From Silene conica (taxonomy: Eukaryota; Streptophyta; Magnoliopsida; Caryophyllales; Caryophyllaceae), in the NCBI GenBank assembly GCA_029255685.2, contig CM055314.2, positions 10,558,399 to 10,622,398 on the forward strand: a stretch of 64,000 bases of DNA, read 5' to 3'. A program made the position numbers and the translations under genes. Shown here piece after piece: positions 1 through 10,773 of this stretch. Below the pieces are notes generated by a model. It was not told the origin of the DNA and searched no databases. It was given only the letters and a program-made list of their open reading frames with translations. Each line of letters begins with the position of its first letter. The first letter of the stretch is position 1.

Positions 1-827
1 TGTTGTTAGGGTTTTTGTATCTACCTTTGAAAACTGCTTTCTTAAATCGTCTAGCGAATAGAACTGTTTCATCCTCAAGTTCTTCTTCGCTTACTTCGCT
101 TGTGGAGGCTTGTAAAGCGACGCCCTTTCCTTGGGGATCATCATCGTTTTTATTTAGTATGATCTCGTGTGCCATTAAGGAGCCAATCAACTCTTGGTAA
201 GTAATCTTAGATAGATCACGTGCTTCCTCTATGGCCGTGACCTTAGGTTGCCATTTTTTAGTGAGACTCCTAAGAATCTTACGAATGATATCCTCAGAAT
301 CGATCTTTCTGCCAAGGTTCCGCAGTTCATTAATAATACAAGAAAATCGTGCAGACATGCTATCAATAGATTCATTCTTTTCCATTATTGAAAAGTTCAT
401 ATCTTTGAACGAGCAAGTCTATACGATGTTTCCTGACTGCGGATGTTCCTTCATAAGCAAGTTCGAGACTATCCCATATTTCCTTAGCGGAACTACAAGA
501 TGAGAATCTATCAAATTCTGAGGTTATCATACCGTTCTGTAGGAGGCTCATGGCCTTGGAGTTTTTCTCCGCAATTTTGTAGTCACTTTCCACATAATCG
601 CTTTCCATCTTTTCATAGGTTGTTCCATTGGCGGCGGCGACCAAGATCTTCTTTGGTCCAGTTTGGATGATCTTCCAACATTCCCAATCACAACCCTTGA
701 TGTAATGAGTCATCATATTTTTCCATAAACTATAGTTTTTGCCATCGAAGATAGGGCACTTGAGATGCTTGGAATCCATTGATGAAAGAGTATATAATAT
801 AGAATCAATAGAAGGATCAAAACTCAC
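1..827 (-). pseudogene. E1 gag, N-terminal part (UBN2-type Copia gag)
   Basis: The minus strand encodes the start of a Copia gag protein, beginning MSFDPSIDSILYT and running through MDSKHLKCPIFDGKNYSLW, the typical opening of UBN2/DUF4219 gag proteins that build the virus-like particle. The same protein opens the gag of E7 at 56345. The fragment leaves the window before the zinc knuckle. The copy is broken in the visible part and is best read as a fossil. Its sequence is very close to that of E7, so E1 and E7 are recent members of one family. Confidence 0.85.
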
Positions 828-855
828 GCGGCTAGGCGATCAAGAGCACGAGGCT

Positions 856-2406
856 TGATGCTCGTCGTTGAGGGTACCAAAGATAAATTTATAATTCCTA
901 ACCTTAACAATAGATAGTGAAAGTCAGGGTCGAACCACAAAGAGGTGGGGAATGTTTATTGTCTTAATGTTAATGTTTAAGGTAACAATTTTGGGGGTTT
1001 TAGTTGGTTGATTACTATATCTAAAGCAAAGATTAAAATAAAACAAGAATTAAAAGATGAGAATAAAATATAATAAAAGGGATGCTAGGATGTTCGGGTA
1101 ATAAAAAGCTAAGGTAAAATAAATCCTAAGGTCAACATGTATTGCAGTCGCGTAAGGGGGTGTAACATATCTTTTTAGGTCTATGCTACCTAATAGCTCC
1201 TTTCGGCCTATGCTATTAGTTCCTAGGTCTCACAATTATTGGGTGTCAACAATAAGGGTGATTCCTAAATCCCAGGTTACATACCTTTCAGCCTTTAGTA
1301 ACCTATCCGTCTTAAGGTGTAAACCAATGCCCTTCCCGTATCTTTCAATCTTGGGTAGGTCATTACTAACATTCTACAAGTCTCCTATTGGTCTCATTGC
1401 AGGATATTATATTTTATAAGAAAAGACGAAATAAGAAAACAGACGCGAGTGGTCGACTGACCGGCTACTCCAGTCGGCCGACCACGGCCTCGGTCGACCG
1501 ACCGACTATTCCAGTCGGCCGACCGTGGTCCTGCTACAAGTCGGTTTTTCGGATTTTATTTACCTATGCATATTATCCCCTACATCCTAACATATGAAAA
1601 TTAGCTACTCATAACTGTTAAGACGAATATAAAATTGGGAATAAACATGGGAAACATAGTAAAAAATCTAAACATGCAAGATTCAAATAAAGCTTGGGAT
1701 TCTAACTTAACAATTGTAATAAAAGCAATAAGAAAAATAATGAAATTAGATCAAAGAAGAATTACCACAATTGGAATTAAGGCAGAACTGAATTAACTTT
1801 ATTGAATACTTGGGAACTATTGAAAGATTGCAAAACTAAAAATATATGATGAGATTTAAGATAGTAGAAAGATGGTGTATTTGATAGATAAAAGATATAA
1901 AACCCTAATCACAAGATTAGTTTATATAGGGTAAAAACTAAGAGTTTCCTTATAATTCTAATTCTACTTTATTTCCGAAAAAGAAACGCATGGGCTTCGC
2001 TCTGGTCGGCCGACCCGTTTAGCTGGTCGGTCGACCGCTTCTTGCTGGACTTCTCTTATTTCCGGCCCTTCTTGAAAATTGGGCTTATTAAAAATCAGGC
2101 CTGGTCGGCCGACCCGTTTAGCTGGTCGGTCGACCGCATCTATACGGAAATCTTCGGATTTCTTCTGTTTTGACTTTTGGTACTTGATTTTGACTCCGGT
2201 TGACTTTCCATTTATTCCTTAATTTAAGCTAAAGACTTGAGGATACGAATTTGGTGCTAAATCGTCTCTTTTCCGCATAAATCTGCAAAAGTGCATGAAA
2301 ATACGAAAGTACACAATTTGTGGGAAATAAAGGCTAAAACATAGTAAATGAGCGACCAAATACGTGTAAAAATAGATGTAAAACATCATAAAATAGACAC
2401 GTATCA
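856..2406 (-). repeat. E2 3' LTR
   Basis: This 1551-bp LTR pairs with 16690-18240. A TATA-like box on the minus strand lies at 1921-1928. On the transcript side of it, two hairpins share a CCTTTCRGCCT core: arms CTAATAGC (1190) and GCTATTAG (1212), then arms AGGTTAC (1274) and GTAACCT (1298). GC-rich modules follow at 1449-1485 (arms GTGGTCG and CGACCAC) and 1491-1525 (arms CGGTCG and CGACCG). Two more GC-rich modules sit on the upstream side near 2002-2036 and 2102-2136. The LTR encodes no protein; its short ORFs are chance. Confidence 0.93.
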
Positions 2407-4401
2407 AATTCCCCAAACCAAACCCTTGCTTGCCCTCAAGCAAGAAATAGACTCGATCTTAACTAATGGAACGATTTCAATCTCAGAGCGAAATTTACAT
2501 GTAAGCCTGAACCAATGCCAAGTACAAAATGAGAAAGTATTTAAGTCATGCAAACGAGTTATGGTGTCGTCAATCTTGCACATATAAAAACTATAGAGAC
2601 TTATACCATGGACTCTCGCGGTATGCTCGAGACACTCATGAAGCAAAGGGTGAGTATATGTAAAAGATAAAAAGAAGTAATTTTGTAATGACACTCACCT
2701 AACTGCGACCTATGGAAACATGCCTGCAATCTAACATGAACAAGAATTCTACAATTTTGTATAACAATCTCATTTAAATGGCCTAGATACATGCAATTGA
2801 GGTGATAAAAGATATGCGAGGTAAAAGGTAAAAGTGGTTAAGATGTTTTGGATATGTGGGGTTAGTAGCCAAGCTAGTAAAACCGATTCCCAACTACATA
2901 CTTCACGACTTTTTGACATTAAGAAAGTGCTCTTTTTGTAGCACAACTCTCACATTATATAAGAAAGGACTCCCAAATATTTTTGAATGAGGTACGGGAG
3001 TTATAACATACAAAAGAAAGGGATTTTTGGAAAGGAAATTTTGAATCTGATAGTGCCAGACGGTCGACCGACCTATAGAGGTGGTCGGTCGACTGGCTCT
3101 GTATTTTCCGGATTTTTTTTTTTTTTTTCTTTTCTTTCTTTCTTTTCTGAATTTTTTTTCTGTTCTTGTTCTTCTCTTTCTTTCTTTCTTTCTTTTCTCT
3201 TTTTGCTCATGATAGCATACAAACCAAGATGCCTCAAAAAATAAACCAAAGACCACAAATACTAGCTTGGAAGGGTAGGCTAAGTATGGGATGTAGTTTT
3301 GGGGGAATAAAAAGGCAATTTTGGCTATGTGAAGCTTATGGGTAAATATGAGAAAAGGGATCCCAAATGCACGTATCAAGATTCACAAAACGAGATAGTA
3401 AAACAAGTATATAGCAATTCAAGTTCATGTTTATGCATATTGATGTAACATGTTCCAAGGGGAGTACTACTCACATCCTAGACGACTGGTTTAAGAATGA
3501 AACCAGGAATAAGGCTCTAAAACTTAGAATGTATAGTAGGCCGCCAAGGTATAAGTCAAGTCTTAAGATATGCAAGTTGACAAAAACTCGTAGATATGCA
3601 AAAGACTCTTATACTAAAACAAGTTGACAAGGCAATGTAAAGGCATAGACATGTAAGATAGCTAAATCATCCTTGAAATACTTTCGTTCCGACTCGACCT
3701 ATATGCTAAAATAAACGTGCATTTTTTTTTTGAATTTTTGAATTTTTGAATTTTTTTTTGGATTTTTGTATATATAAGGAAAATAAAGAAAAGAACGATG
3801 CAAGACAGAAATGCAATAAACGTGTGACAAAATGTAATGCATGTAACACGAAACCATTCCCCAAACCAACCCGCACAATGTCCCCATTGTGCATTAGCCT
3901 AAGTAAAGGTTTCAGAAAATAAAAAAATAAATGTAAGTAAAAATAAAAAACTAGGGAAAAACTGGAAAGAACTCACTGGGTTAAAAGATGTATGAGAAAA
4001 ACCTCCCCAAACCAGCGTAAGCTGGGAGGTTTTGGTGGCCAGCAGTGCCACTCAAGTACCCAAGTTGATTTCACGAGATCCAAGGAGGAGAAACGAAAGA
4101 CCGCAGCGGACAGTAGGTCGACCGACCGGTGTTTCTGGTCGATCGACCTCCTGTGAACAGCGGAAAAATCTGCGATACAGCGCGCCTGGTCGACCGACTG
4201 ATGATTCTGGTCGGTCGACCAGCTGAGTTCTGGAGGTCTTCGTTTTTTCTCGGAAATCCTGAAAAAAGCAAGAAAATATGCGCGCCCAACAATGCGCGAG
4301 ATGCCCGGAACGATTCTAAAAGTCTTAACTACTAGCAAACCAAACTAAAAAGTTTCACACAACATAAAATAAATTGTCTTAAAACTGCAACTTAAAATCA
4401 A
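2407..4401 (-). other. E2 region between protease and 3' LTR, non-coding
   Basis: About 2 kb without convincing coding sequence. On the plus strand it begins with a C-rich stretch at 2408-2430, the expected place of the minus-strand polypurine tract. A strong pyrimidine tract lies at 3112-3206. A hairpin with arms CTGGTTT and AAACCAG lies at 3486-3506 within a block that resembles E5 at 28973-29050. GC-rich GGTCGACC modules occur at 3060-3096, 4110-4154 and 4186-4222. This is where reverse transcriptase and integrase would stand in a complete Athila element; none is seen. Confidence 0.75.
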
Positions 4402-6041
4402 CTATCCGCTAAAGATGCGGAAGATATCCGACCACGGCTTCTGACGGCACGCCGTAGTCTCCACAGTTTTTGCTTCAGTAGCAAAACACATCTTCTTTCC
4501 TCCGTCGCAAAGCATATGCGATGGTCTCTCTGCTTGAGCCTGCCTCCTCTTTTTTTTCTCTTCTCGATCTACGACGTCTGGATCCTCATCCTCTTCATAG
4601 CTTAAGCATCCCATTCCTCCTCTCTGGATGATAACTTCCTTCTCCTTGGGTTTCCCAAAACCAGTTCCTGCAATAGTCATAACAGAAGTGTCCTCCCTAT
4701 TGCTCCCAATCTGGGGCGGAGGTGTAAAAACAGATACAGGAACAGGTAATAAAAGTGGAGAAGTAGTGATGACCTCATACTTCTTCTCAGAAGTGATAGC
4801 ATTACATGTGATGGGGGTCATAGCATCCTTCTTCCTATAGGATAGGCCATAGATAATAGAATGTTTGCCTACTTTGAAGGTTAGAGTTCCAGTGCCCACA
4901 TCTATAATGGCACCTGCAGTGTGAAGAAAGGGTCTTCCTAGAATGATGGGTATATGGGCATCCTCTGGGATGTCCAAAACAACAAAGTCTACTGGGAAGA
5001 AAAACCTGTCAATACGCACAGGGATGTTTTCTAATACTCCTATAGGTTCCATAGATGTGCGATCAGCCATCTGGACTGTCATACTGGTTACTGCAAATTC
5101 GGTCATTCCTAGTTTTAAGGCAACGCTTAGGGGCATGACACTTATACTAGCACCTAGGTCGCATAAAGCCTTTTTAACTGGGAAGGTTCCTATATTACAG
5201 GGGACAGAAAAACTTCCAGGGTCCTCCAATTTATGAGGGGCAATGACATGTGTTAAATAACTGGATGACTCTTCAGTGAGAGCCACTGACTCAACCTTTT
5301 CTAGAGACCTTTTTCTTGACAAAAGCTGTCTCATGAATTTTAGATAAGAAGGAACTTGTTGAACTAATTCTAAAAATGGAACTTGAACATTTAATGAACG
5401 AATTACATCTTTAAATTTGTCAAAAGATACCTGATCCTTCGAAGGCACGAGTCTCTCTGGAAAGGGAGCAGCTGAGGATTCCGTATTTGCAGCCCTTTTT
5501 AAAAACCTGGGGGTCTTGTCACCCCGGAAAAGAAAATCCCGTAAGTTATTCGGCAATTCTGGACGAAAGGGAACTTCAGATTCTGCTTCAGTGCTCGGTC
5601 GACCAGTATCCTCGGTCGGTCGACCAGTCTCCTGTTCAGGCGAAAATTTCGGATCCTGCTCCGCGGTCGGTCGACCAGATTCTTTGGTCGGTCGACCGAC
5701 TTTGCTGCTACTCGCTGTTTTTTCTTTCTCAGCCCCCACTTTAGCTCCACTTCGCAGGGTTACGATGTTTAGAGTCTCCTTCTTCTGGTCTGGTTTGGTC
5801 GGAAGTTGACCCGGAGCCCTAGTGTCATTCTTGCTCGCGATCTGAGCAATCTGGGTCTCCAACATCTTCATCCCTGCCTCTCTAGCCTGTGACTCCTTCT
5901 GTACCAACCCAAAAAGATTTTGGATAAGAGCATCTGTGTTGGGTGGTGGATTGGAAGGTGGTTGAGGGTTGAAAGGTGGTCTTTGGAAATTCTGTTTATG
6001 TGGGGGTACATATGTGGAATTTTGCTGAGGTTGCATGTGCT
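4402..6041 (-). CDS. E2 gag C-terminal part with aspartic protease
   Basis: An open frame of about 540 residues on the minus strand. It opens with a Pro/Gln-rich linker as found at the end of Athila gag. The middle carries repeated GRPT-type peptides, which are the translated GC-rich hairpin modules at 5595-5634 and 5664-5701. A retropepsin-like domain follows: DLGASISVMPLS is the active-site region and ILGRPFLHTAGAIID the flap-side strand. Protease would cleave gag into capsid and nucleocapsid proteins in the particle. The N-terminal half of gag lies at 15332-16567, separated by E3. No reverse transcriptase follows. The family identification rests on the protease motif and the tRNA-Asp primer site. 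Confidence 0.85.
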
Positions 6042-7346
6042 TGTTGGAGGAAGTGTCCTCGACAATAGTGTGTTGACGTAATTAAAACTCATTTGAATGA
6101 AACACAACTGGGAGTGTTACTCTTTTAAAGTCGACTGATCAACATTTATCGATAATGATTGGCTGTCTAGAGTTTGACATTATCGTCATATGATGGTGGT
6201 GATCAGTTGATCCCTTAAGGTCATATCTTTAGGGAATTCCGTCTCAATGGAATAATTAGTTAATATTGTATTGGATACAAATTAATTAATAACTGGAAAT
6301 TTTGGAAATAATTTTATATGACGAATATTTTTATAATGGGATTATAATAATAATAGTCAAAGTAATAAAATAGTTTTATTACTCGTTTTTTTTTATTCGT
6401 TTGGGAAACGATTAAATTGAGAATGAACACGGTTGATCATAAAATTACAAAGAGTTGTAATTAAATTATGACATTAAATTTTTTGTACAATAATAATTTC
6501 GAAATTATTAGTGTAATTATTTAAATGTAATAAATTTGTAAATTATGAATTTTAATAGTTAAAATTGCACAATTAACAAATTGGGTCATGTGTTATGGAA
6601 CATATGTGACATGTTACAAATTAACACAATTGACAAAAATAAAATGGGTCCATATTAGACCACACTTGACCGTGTGATGTGTATTAGTGAGGTAGTGTGT
6701 TGTGGTAAGCTACTCTTACACATTATGCAAAAGCTTACATGCCTAGCCTTAGGTGTAAGGCATATTGTATGCTTTTGTGTAAGAGTAAGAGGCATGCATT
6801 GGCTTCATTTTGAAGGCCTTTGGCCGGCCAAGAGTGAGCATGGTAGCTCACCTTTGCTCTTTAAATACACTACAACACACTTCACAAAATACTACAAGTT
6901 TTGCACAAGTTTTGCATACTAGTTGTTGTTGGTGATTATTTCACATACATACTACAACCTCCTTCATTCTTATGATACTTAGAAATAGTTTTTCTAAGTA
7001 AGAAATTATTTCTATTACTAATAATATTAAGGGTAATATTATTAATATTTCTAGTATACTAATACTAATTTTCTAGTAACAAAATTAGTAATAGTTTGAG
7101 ATCGGGTCCTTGATACGCACCTTTTGGAGACGATTTTTCTTAGATCGTTATAAGGGTATTTCGGTGTTGAAGACTCAAGTAATAGGTGATTATTGAGTAT
7201 AAACCTTCTAAAACCAATGTAAGGACAATCTCATCTTATGATATCATCTTGCATGCATAAGATCTATTTAAGTTTTTATGACTAAACTTAAAGAATCAAA
7301 ACTCATATTAGATTTGAGTATAAAATGTGGAACTTAGTTTCCAACA
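6042..7346 (+). repeat. E3 5' LTR
   Basis: This 1305-bp LTR reads the same as 14027-15331 wherever compared. A TATA-like CTTTAAATA lies at 6859-6867, followed by the transcribed part of the LTR. An 82-residue ORF at 6674-6922 is repeated in the other LTR but crosses the TATA region and resembles no known protein, so I do not treat it as a gene. Confidence 0.93.
6859..6867 (+). promoter_or_regulatory. TATA-like box of E3 LTR
   Basis: CTTTAAATA lies about 480 bp before the LTR end, with no competing TATA-like sequence close by. The copy in the right LTR is at 14844-14852. The assignment is by motif only. Confidence 0.45.
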
Positions 7347-9843
7347 ATTGGTATCAGAGCATTACGGTTGTTGCATGCATGATCGGATTCATGTTTTATG
7401 TTAAAATCGGTTTAACATACATTTTGAAAAATTTCGAAATTATTGTGTTTATTATGATAAATCACAAAATAATTTTGCATGTTAAAGTTTCTGTTTCTAA
7501 AATGGTTTTAGGACATAAAAATAATTTTATGGATTTTTATTGTTCATTTTTATATTTATTTGTATATTTTGTAGTTTAAATCGGTTTTAAGCAACAATTA
7601 ATGGGAAAAATAGCTAAAAATAGTTTCTGGCCGAGATTTTTTGATATGTTCTCACATGCATATTTAATATATTGTATATGATTTTTCGTAAGAAATGGAG
7701 TTAATATGCATGGATTATGAATTTTATGAGATAAATAGTCATAATATGAGTAAAAATGGGTATATATGGTTATATTTCGAATTTGACCTTAAAAATTTTA
7801 TGAGAAGTCACATGCAATATATAAAGTTCCTGTATGAATTTTCGAAATTATTGGAATTATTTTGCATGATTAATGATTTTTATAGTAAAAATCGTATTAA
7901 TAGTGACTTAAATTCGACTTTAATAGTTATAGTTGGAATTTTGCCATAAAAACTTTACACAATGTCACATGCAATATGTACAGTATGTATGTAAGTTTTG
8001 GGAATTTATTCTCAAGTGATGCATGATTTATGATTTTAATGGTTAAAATCGGATAAATAGTGACTTATTGTGTTAAAAATAGTTAATCTTAATATTATGG
8101 CATGAAATTTTACCCATAGATGTCTTATATGATAAGGAACATCAGATCTAAAATTTAGATATCAAAAAGTTTCTGTTTTTATGATTATTAATTTTTTATG
8201 AGTTAATTAGCTAATAATCGTAATTTATGAGTCGGAAAATAAAATTTCGAGTATGGTCTGTAATTTTTGGTCACTTTCAGATTCTAATATGTATTTTAGG
8301 ATGACTAAAAATTTATGACAATTTATTTCAAGTTTTTATGATTTAAATCGGATTTTTAACCATGAAAACGGCTTATTATAAGATTTATTTAAGAAATAAG
8401 CCATAAATAATTGCAAAAGACCATTTTAATAATTTCTGAAATTTTAGAAAATTTCCAGAAAGTTTAAAATTTTTGAATTTTAAATTTCGAATTTTATGGA
8501 CTCATTTGGCCATATTTTGTTTATTTTTCCCGAAAATACAAGTAATTTATGAACAATAATGCAAAATCAAGTTAGATCATGATCAAACATTAGTAGAGAC
8601 TAAACATTGATTCCTAAAGTAAGTTAGGATGATTAACTTGGACATAAATGAGATTTATGTAATTTTGGATGATTTTAATAGTTAAAATCGCGCATATCCG
8701 TAAAAACCGTAAACAAATATGAGATATTTGCTCCCATAAGGCGATTTGGCATTAAAAAATTGAGCATGTGCATACATATTTTATTATTGCAATTTATTTA
8801 ATATGAATGTCATATTTTGAATGTTATTTATATAATTTGGAATTATGTAATTTTTCTTAGTATGGCCTTAGTTTTAATCAATATTACCCGTAATGTAAGG
8901 GAATATTGATTCGGTTGTAATTTATGTGATCTCGTATCACGGGTTTGTAATTTAATTTAAATTTTCAGTTTTACAATAGAATAGTTGTATTATTTTATTG
9001 TAATTCCGGAGATCCAAAAGACGGTGCCATACGGAAAGAAGTTCCGACAAGACGGTGTTTTCTTGGATGGCGTGCCAATGAAGTTCAAGGGACCAAGGAG
9101 TTGGTTTCCGAATTTGTAATAGTTAATTAGTTTTTCTATTACTAGGAAGGCCATACTAGGATTTTATTGCTTTATTGCTTTTACTTTTGCATTTTAATAT
9201 GTTTGCATGCATAGCCAAATCGCCATAAACATGCATGTTAGTTTAGATCGTTAAAAACGACCGTGTCAATTATAATTATCGAGTTCACCAATTTAATTCG
9301 CTTAAAGGAGATGGATAATAAATTGACAAGACCTCTATATTAAACAAAAACAATTGAGAATTAGCCTTACCAAATAGTAGAACCCATGAGCTTCTATTTC
9401 GTGGGGTGGTGCTAGTCCAGTGGGCAGTACGAACCCCATTACGTAGGATAAGTGGGGCGATGGGATGGATTCAGTCCAGTGGGCGGATCGCATCCCGATG
9501 CATTTGAAATTTGGTTTGTACTCAACGGAAGTGTAGAGGACCAGTGGTCAATGTGTTCCGGGCTAAGATGAATAAATAATTATTTGTCATCAACCAAGAG
9601 TTCTAGGGTAGAACCGGTTTATTTTAACCCACCAAACCATATTGTTGGGTCGGAGTTCCAGTGGTTCACGATTTCGATAGTATGGGTTTGGGTCTTGGAA
9701 TCATTTATAAAATTGGATAGAGGTCATTTTATAGATGCATCAACTTAGTAAATATGTTTACAAGTTAAAATGAAAATTAAAACGATTAGCATTTAATTTC
9801 TTCATATGTTTAAAATTTTGTAGTCTTCGTATCAATATCAATC
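7347..9843 (+). other. E3 long untranslated leader with hairpins
   Basis: About 2.5 kb between primer site and gag start, AT-rich and without a long ORF. Near its 3' end, 9401-9700 is denser in G and C. It contains hairpins around a TCCAGTGGGC core: arms GTGGGGTGGTGCT and AGTACGAACCCCAT (9401-9439), and arms GGGATGGATTC and GGATCGCATCCC (9462-9496). A third module around 9525-9560 and a fourth around 9626-9695 have a related CCAGTGG core. Leaders of retroelements commonly hold dimerisation and packaging signals; whether these hairpins serve that purpose is inference. Confidence 0.6.
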
Positions 9844-10773
9844 ATGACTACTTCCACTACTACAAACACTTCATGGTTACAATCCTTCTCGGATCGTTGT
9901 AAGCTAAAAGAGAATGGGGCAAACTTTGCCGATTGGGATGCCCAACTGTTGTTGGCAGCACAAGGTGACGGTAAGACCGAATTCCTTATTGAAGCATCAC
10001 CTCCCGAACCTGCTGAAAATGCCACCGCCGCGGCAAGACGATCTTATGATTCTTATCACAAGGAGTCTTGGGAATTGAAAAATGTTTTAATCCTCTCGAT
10101 GGAGTCGGAGCTCCAAAAGATTGCCCTAAAGATTGGCACAGCTTATGAGATCTATTGCACGCTTCTGACAATGTTCTCAAAGGCTTCGAGAATTCTCCAA
10201 TATGGGGCAGTATCGGCTTTCTTTGATTTCAACCTTAAGGAGGGGCAAAAGGTTAGCCCACATGTACTCAAGATGATTGAGCATGTAGAAACCCTAAGGA
10301 TGAATCAAGTGGATATTCCTAAGGAACTTGTGATTGACAGAATCCTCCACTCCTTGTCTAAGGTGAAGACTTATGTACAATTCCGGATGAATTTCAACAT
10401 AAGGAACCAAGACATCTCTCTCGATGAACTGCACAATATGATTGTGCAAGTAGAAAGGGATATGGACCTAAATGTTAGTTCCCCTAAGGATGAGCTCTAC
10501 ATAAATGTTAAGGGCAAAGGAAAGTTCAATAGGAAGGGTAGGGCTAAGGGGAGGCAACCTTCCAAAGGTTTAAAGAATGTGTCTTCGGAGGCAAGTACAT
10601 CAGATCCCAACATGAGCGCTCCTCAAGGAGCCAGGTGCTTTTATTGTAATAATAAAGGACATAAGAAGAGGAATTGTTCCAGATATCTCAGCGATCTCAA
10701 AGCTGGGAAGATTCTTCCTAGTTGGTATGATAACTATCTCTATTTTGTGTTAATCTCAACTAACGTATTATGA
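9844..10773 (+). CDS. E3 gag (UBN2-type with zinc knuckle)
   Basis: A 309-residue protein starting at ATG 9844, just after the long leader. Residues about 15-215 form the helical UBN2-type gag domain that assembles the particle. They are followed by a basic Lys/Arg/Gly-rich stretch (about 222-245) and one CCHC zinc knuckle, CFYCNNKGHKKRNC, at about 265-278, which binds RNA. The protein ends about 30 residues later. A complete Copia polyprotein would continue into protease and integrase, so gag here appears to stand alone. The frame is open throughout. The nearest relatives should be gag proteins of autonomous Copia elements, which would have to supply pol. Confidence 0.9.
   Translation: MTTSTTTNTSWLQSFSDRCKLKENGANFADWDAQLLLAAQGDGKTEFLIEASPPEPAENATAAARRSYDSYHKESWELKNVLILSMESELQKIALKIGTAYEIYCTLLTMFSKASRILQYGAVSAFFDFNLKEGQKVSPHVLKMIEHVETLRMNQVDIPKELVIDRILHSLSKVKTYVQFRMNFNIRNQDISLDELHNMIVQVERDMDLNVSSPKDELYINVKGKGKFNRKGRAKGRQPSKGLKNVSSEASTSDPNMSAPQGARCFYCNNKGHKKRNCSRYLSDLKAGKILPSWYDNYLYFVLISTNVL

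Noticed and set aside
1449-1525. Clusters of GTCGAC as possible cloning or restriction-site artefacts
   Set aside because: They occur in both LTRs and across E2 with varied arms and natural flanks, so they belong to the element.
3073-3258. Lys/Glu/Arg-rich frames on the minus strand
   Set aside because: They are the translation of a pyrimidine-rich tract of the plus strand in the E2 3' region.
6674-6922. 82-residue ORF found identically in both E3 LTRs
   Set aside because: Identity is explained by the recent LTR pair; it spans the TATA-like box and has no known domain.
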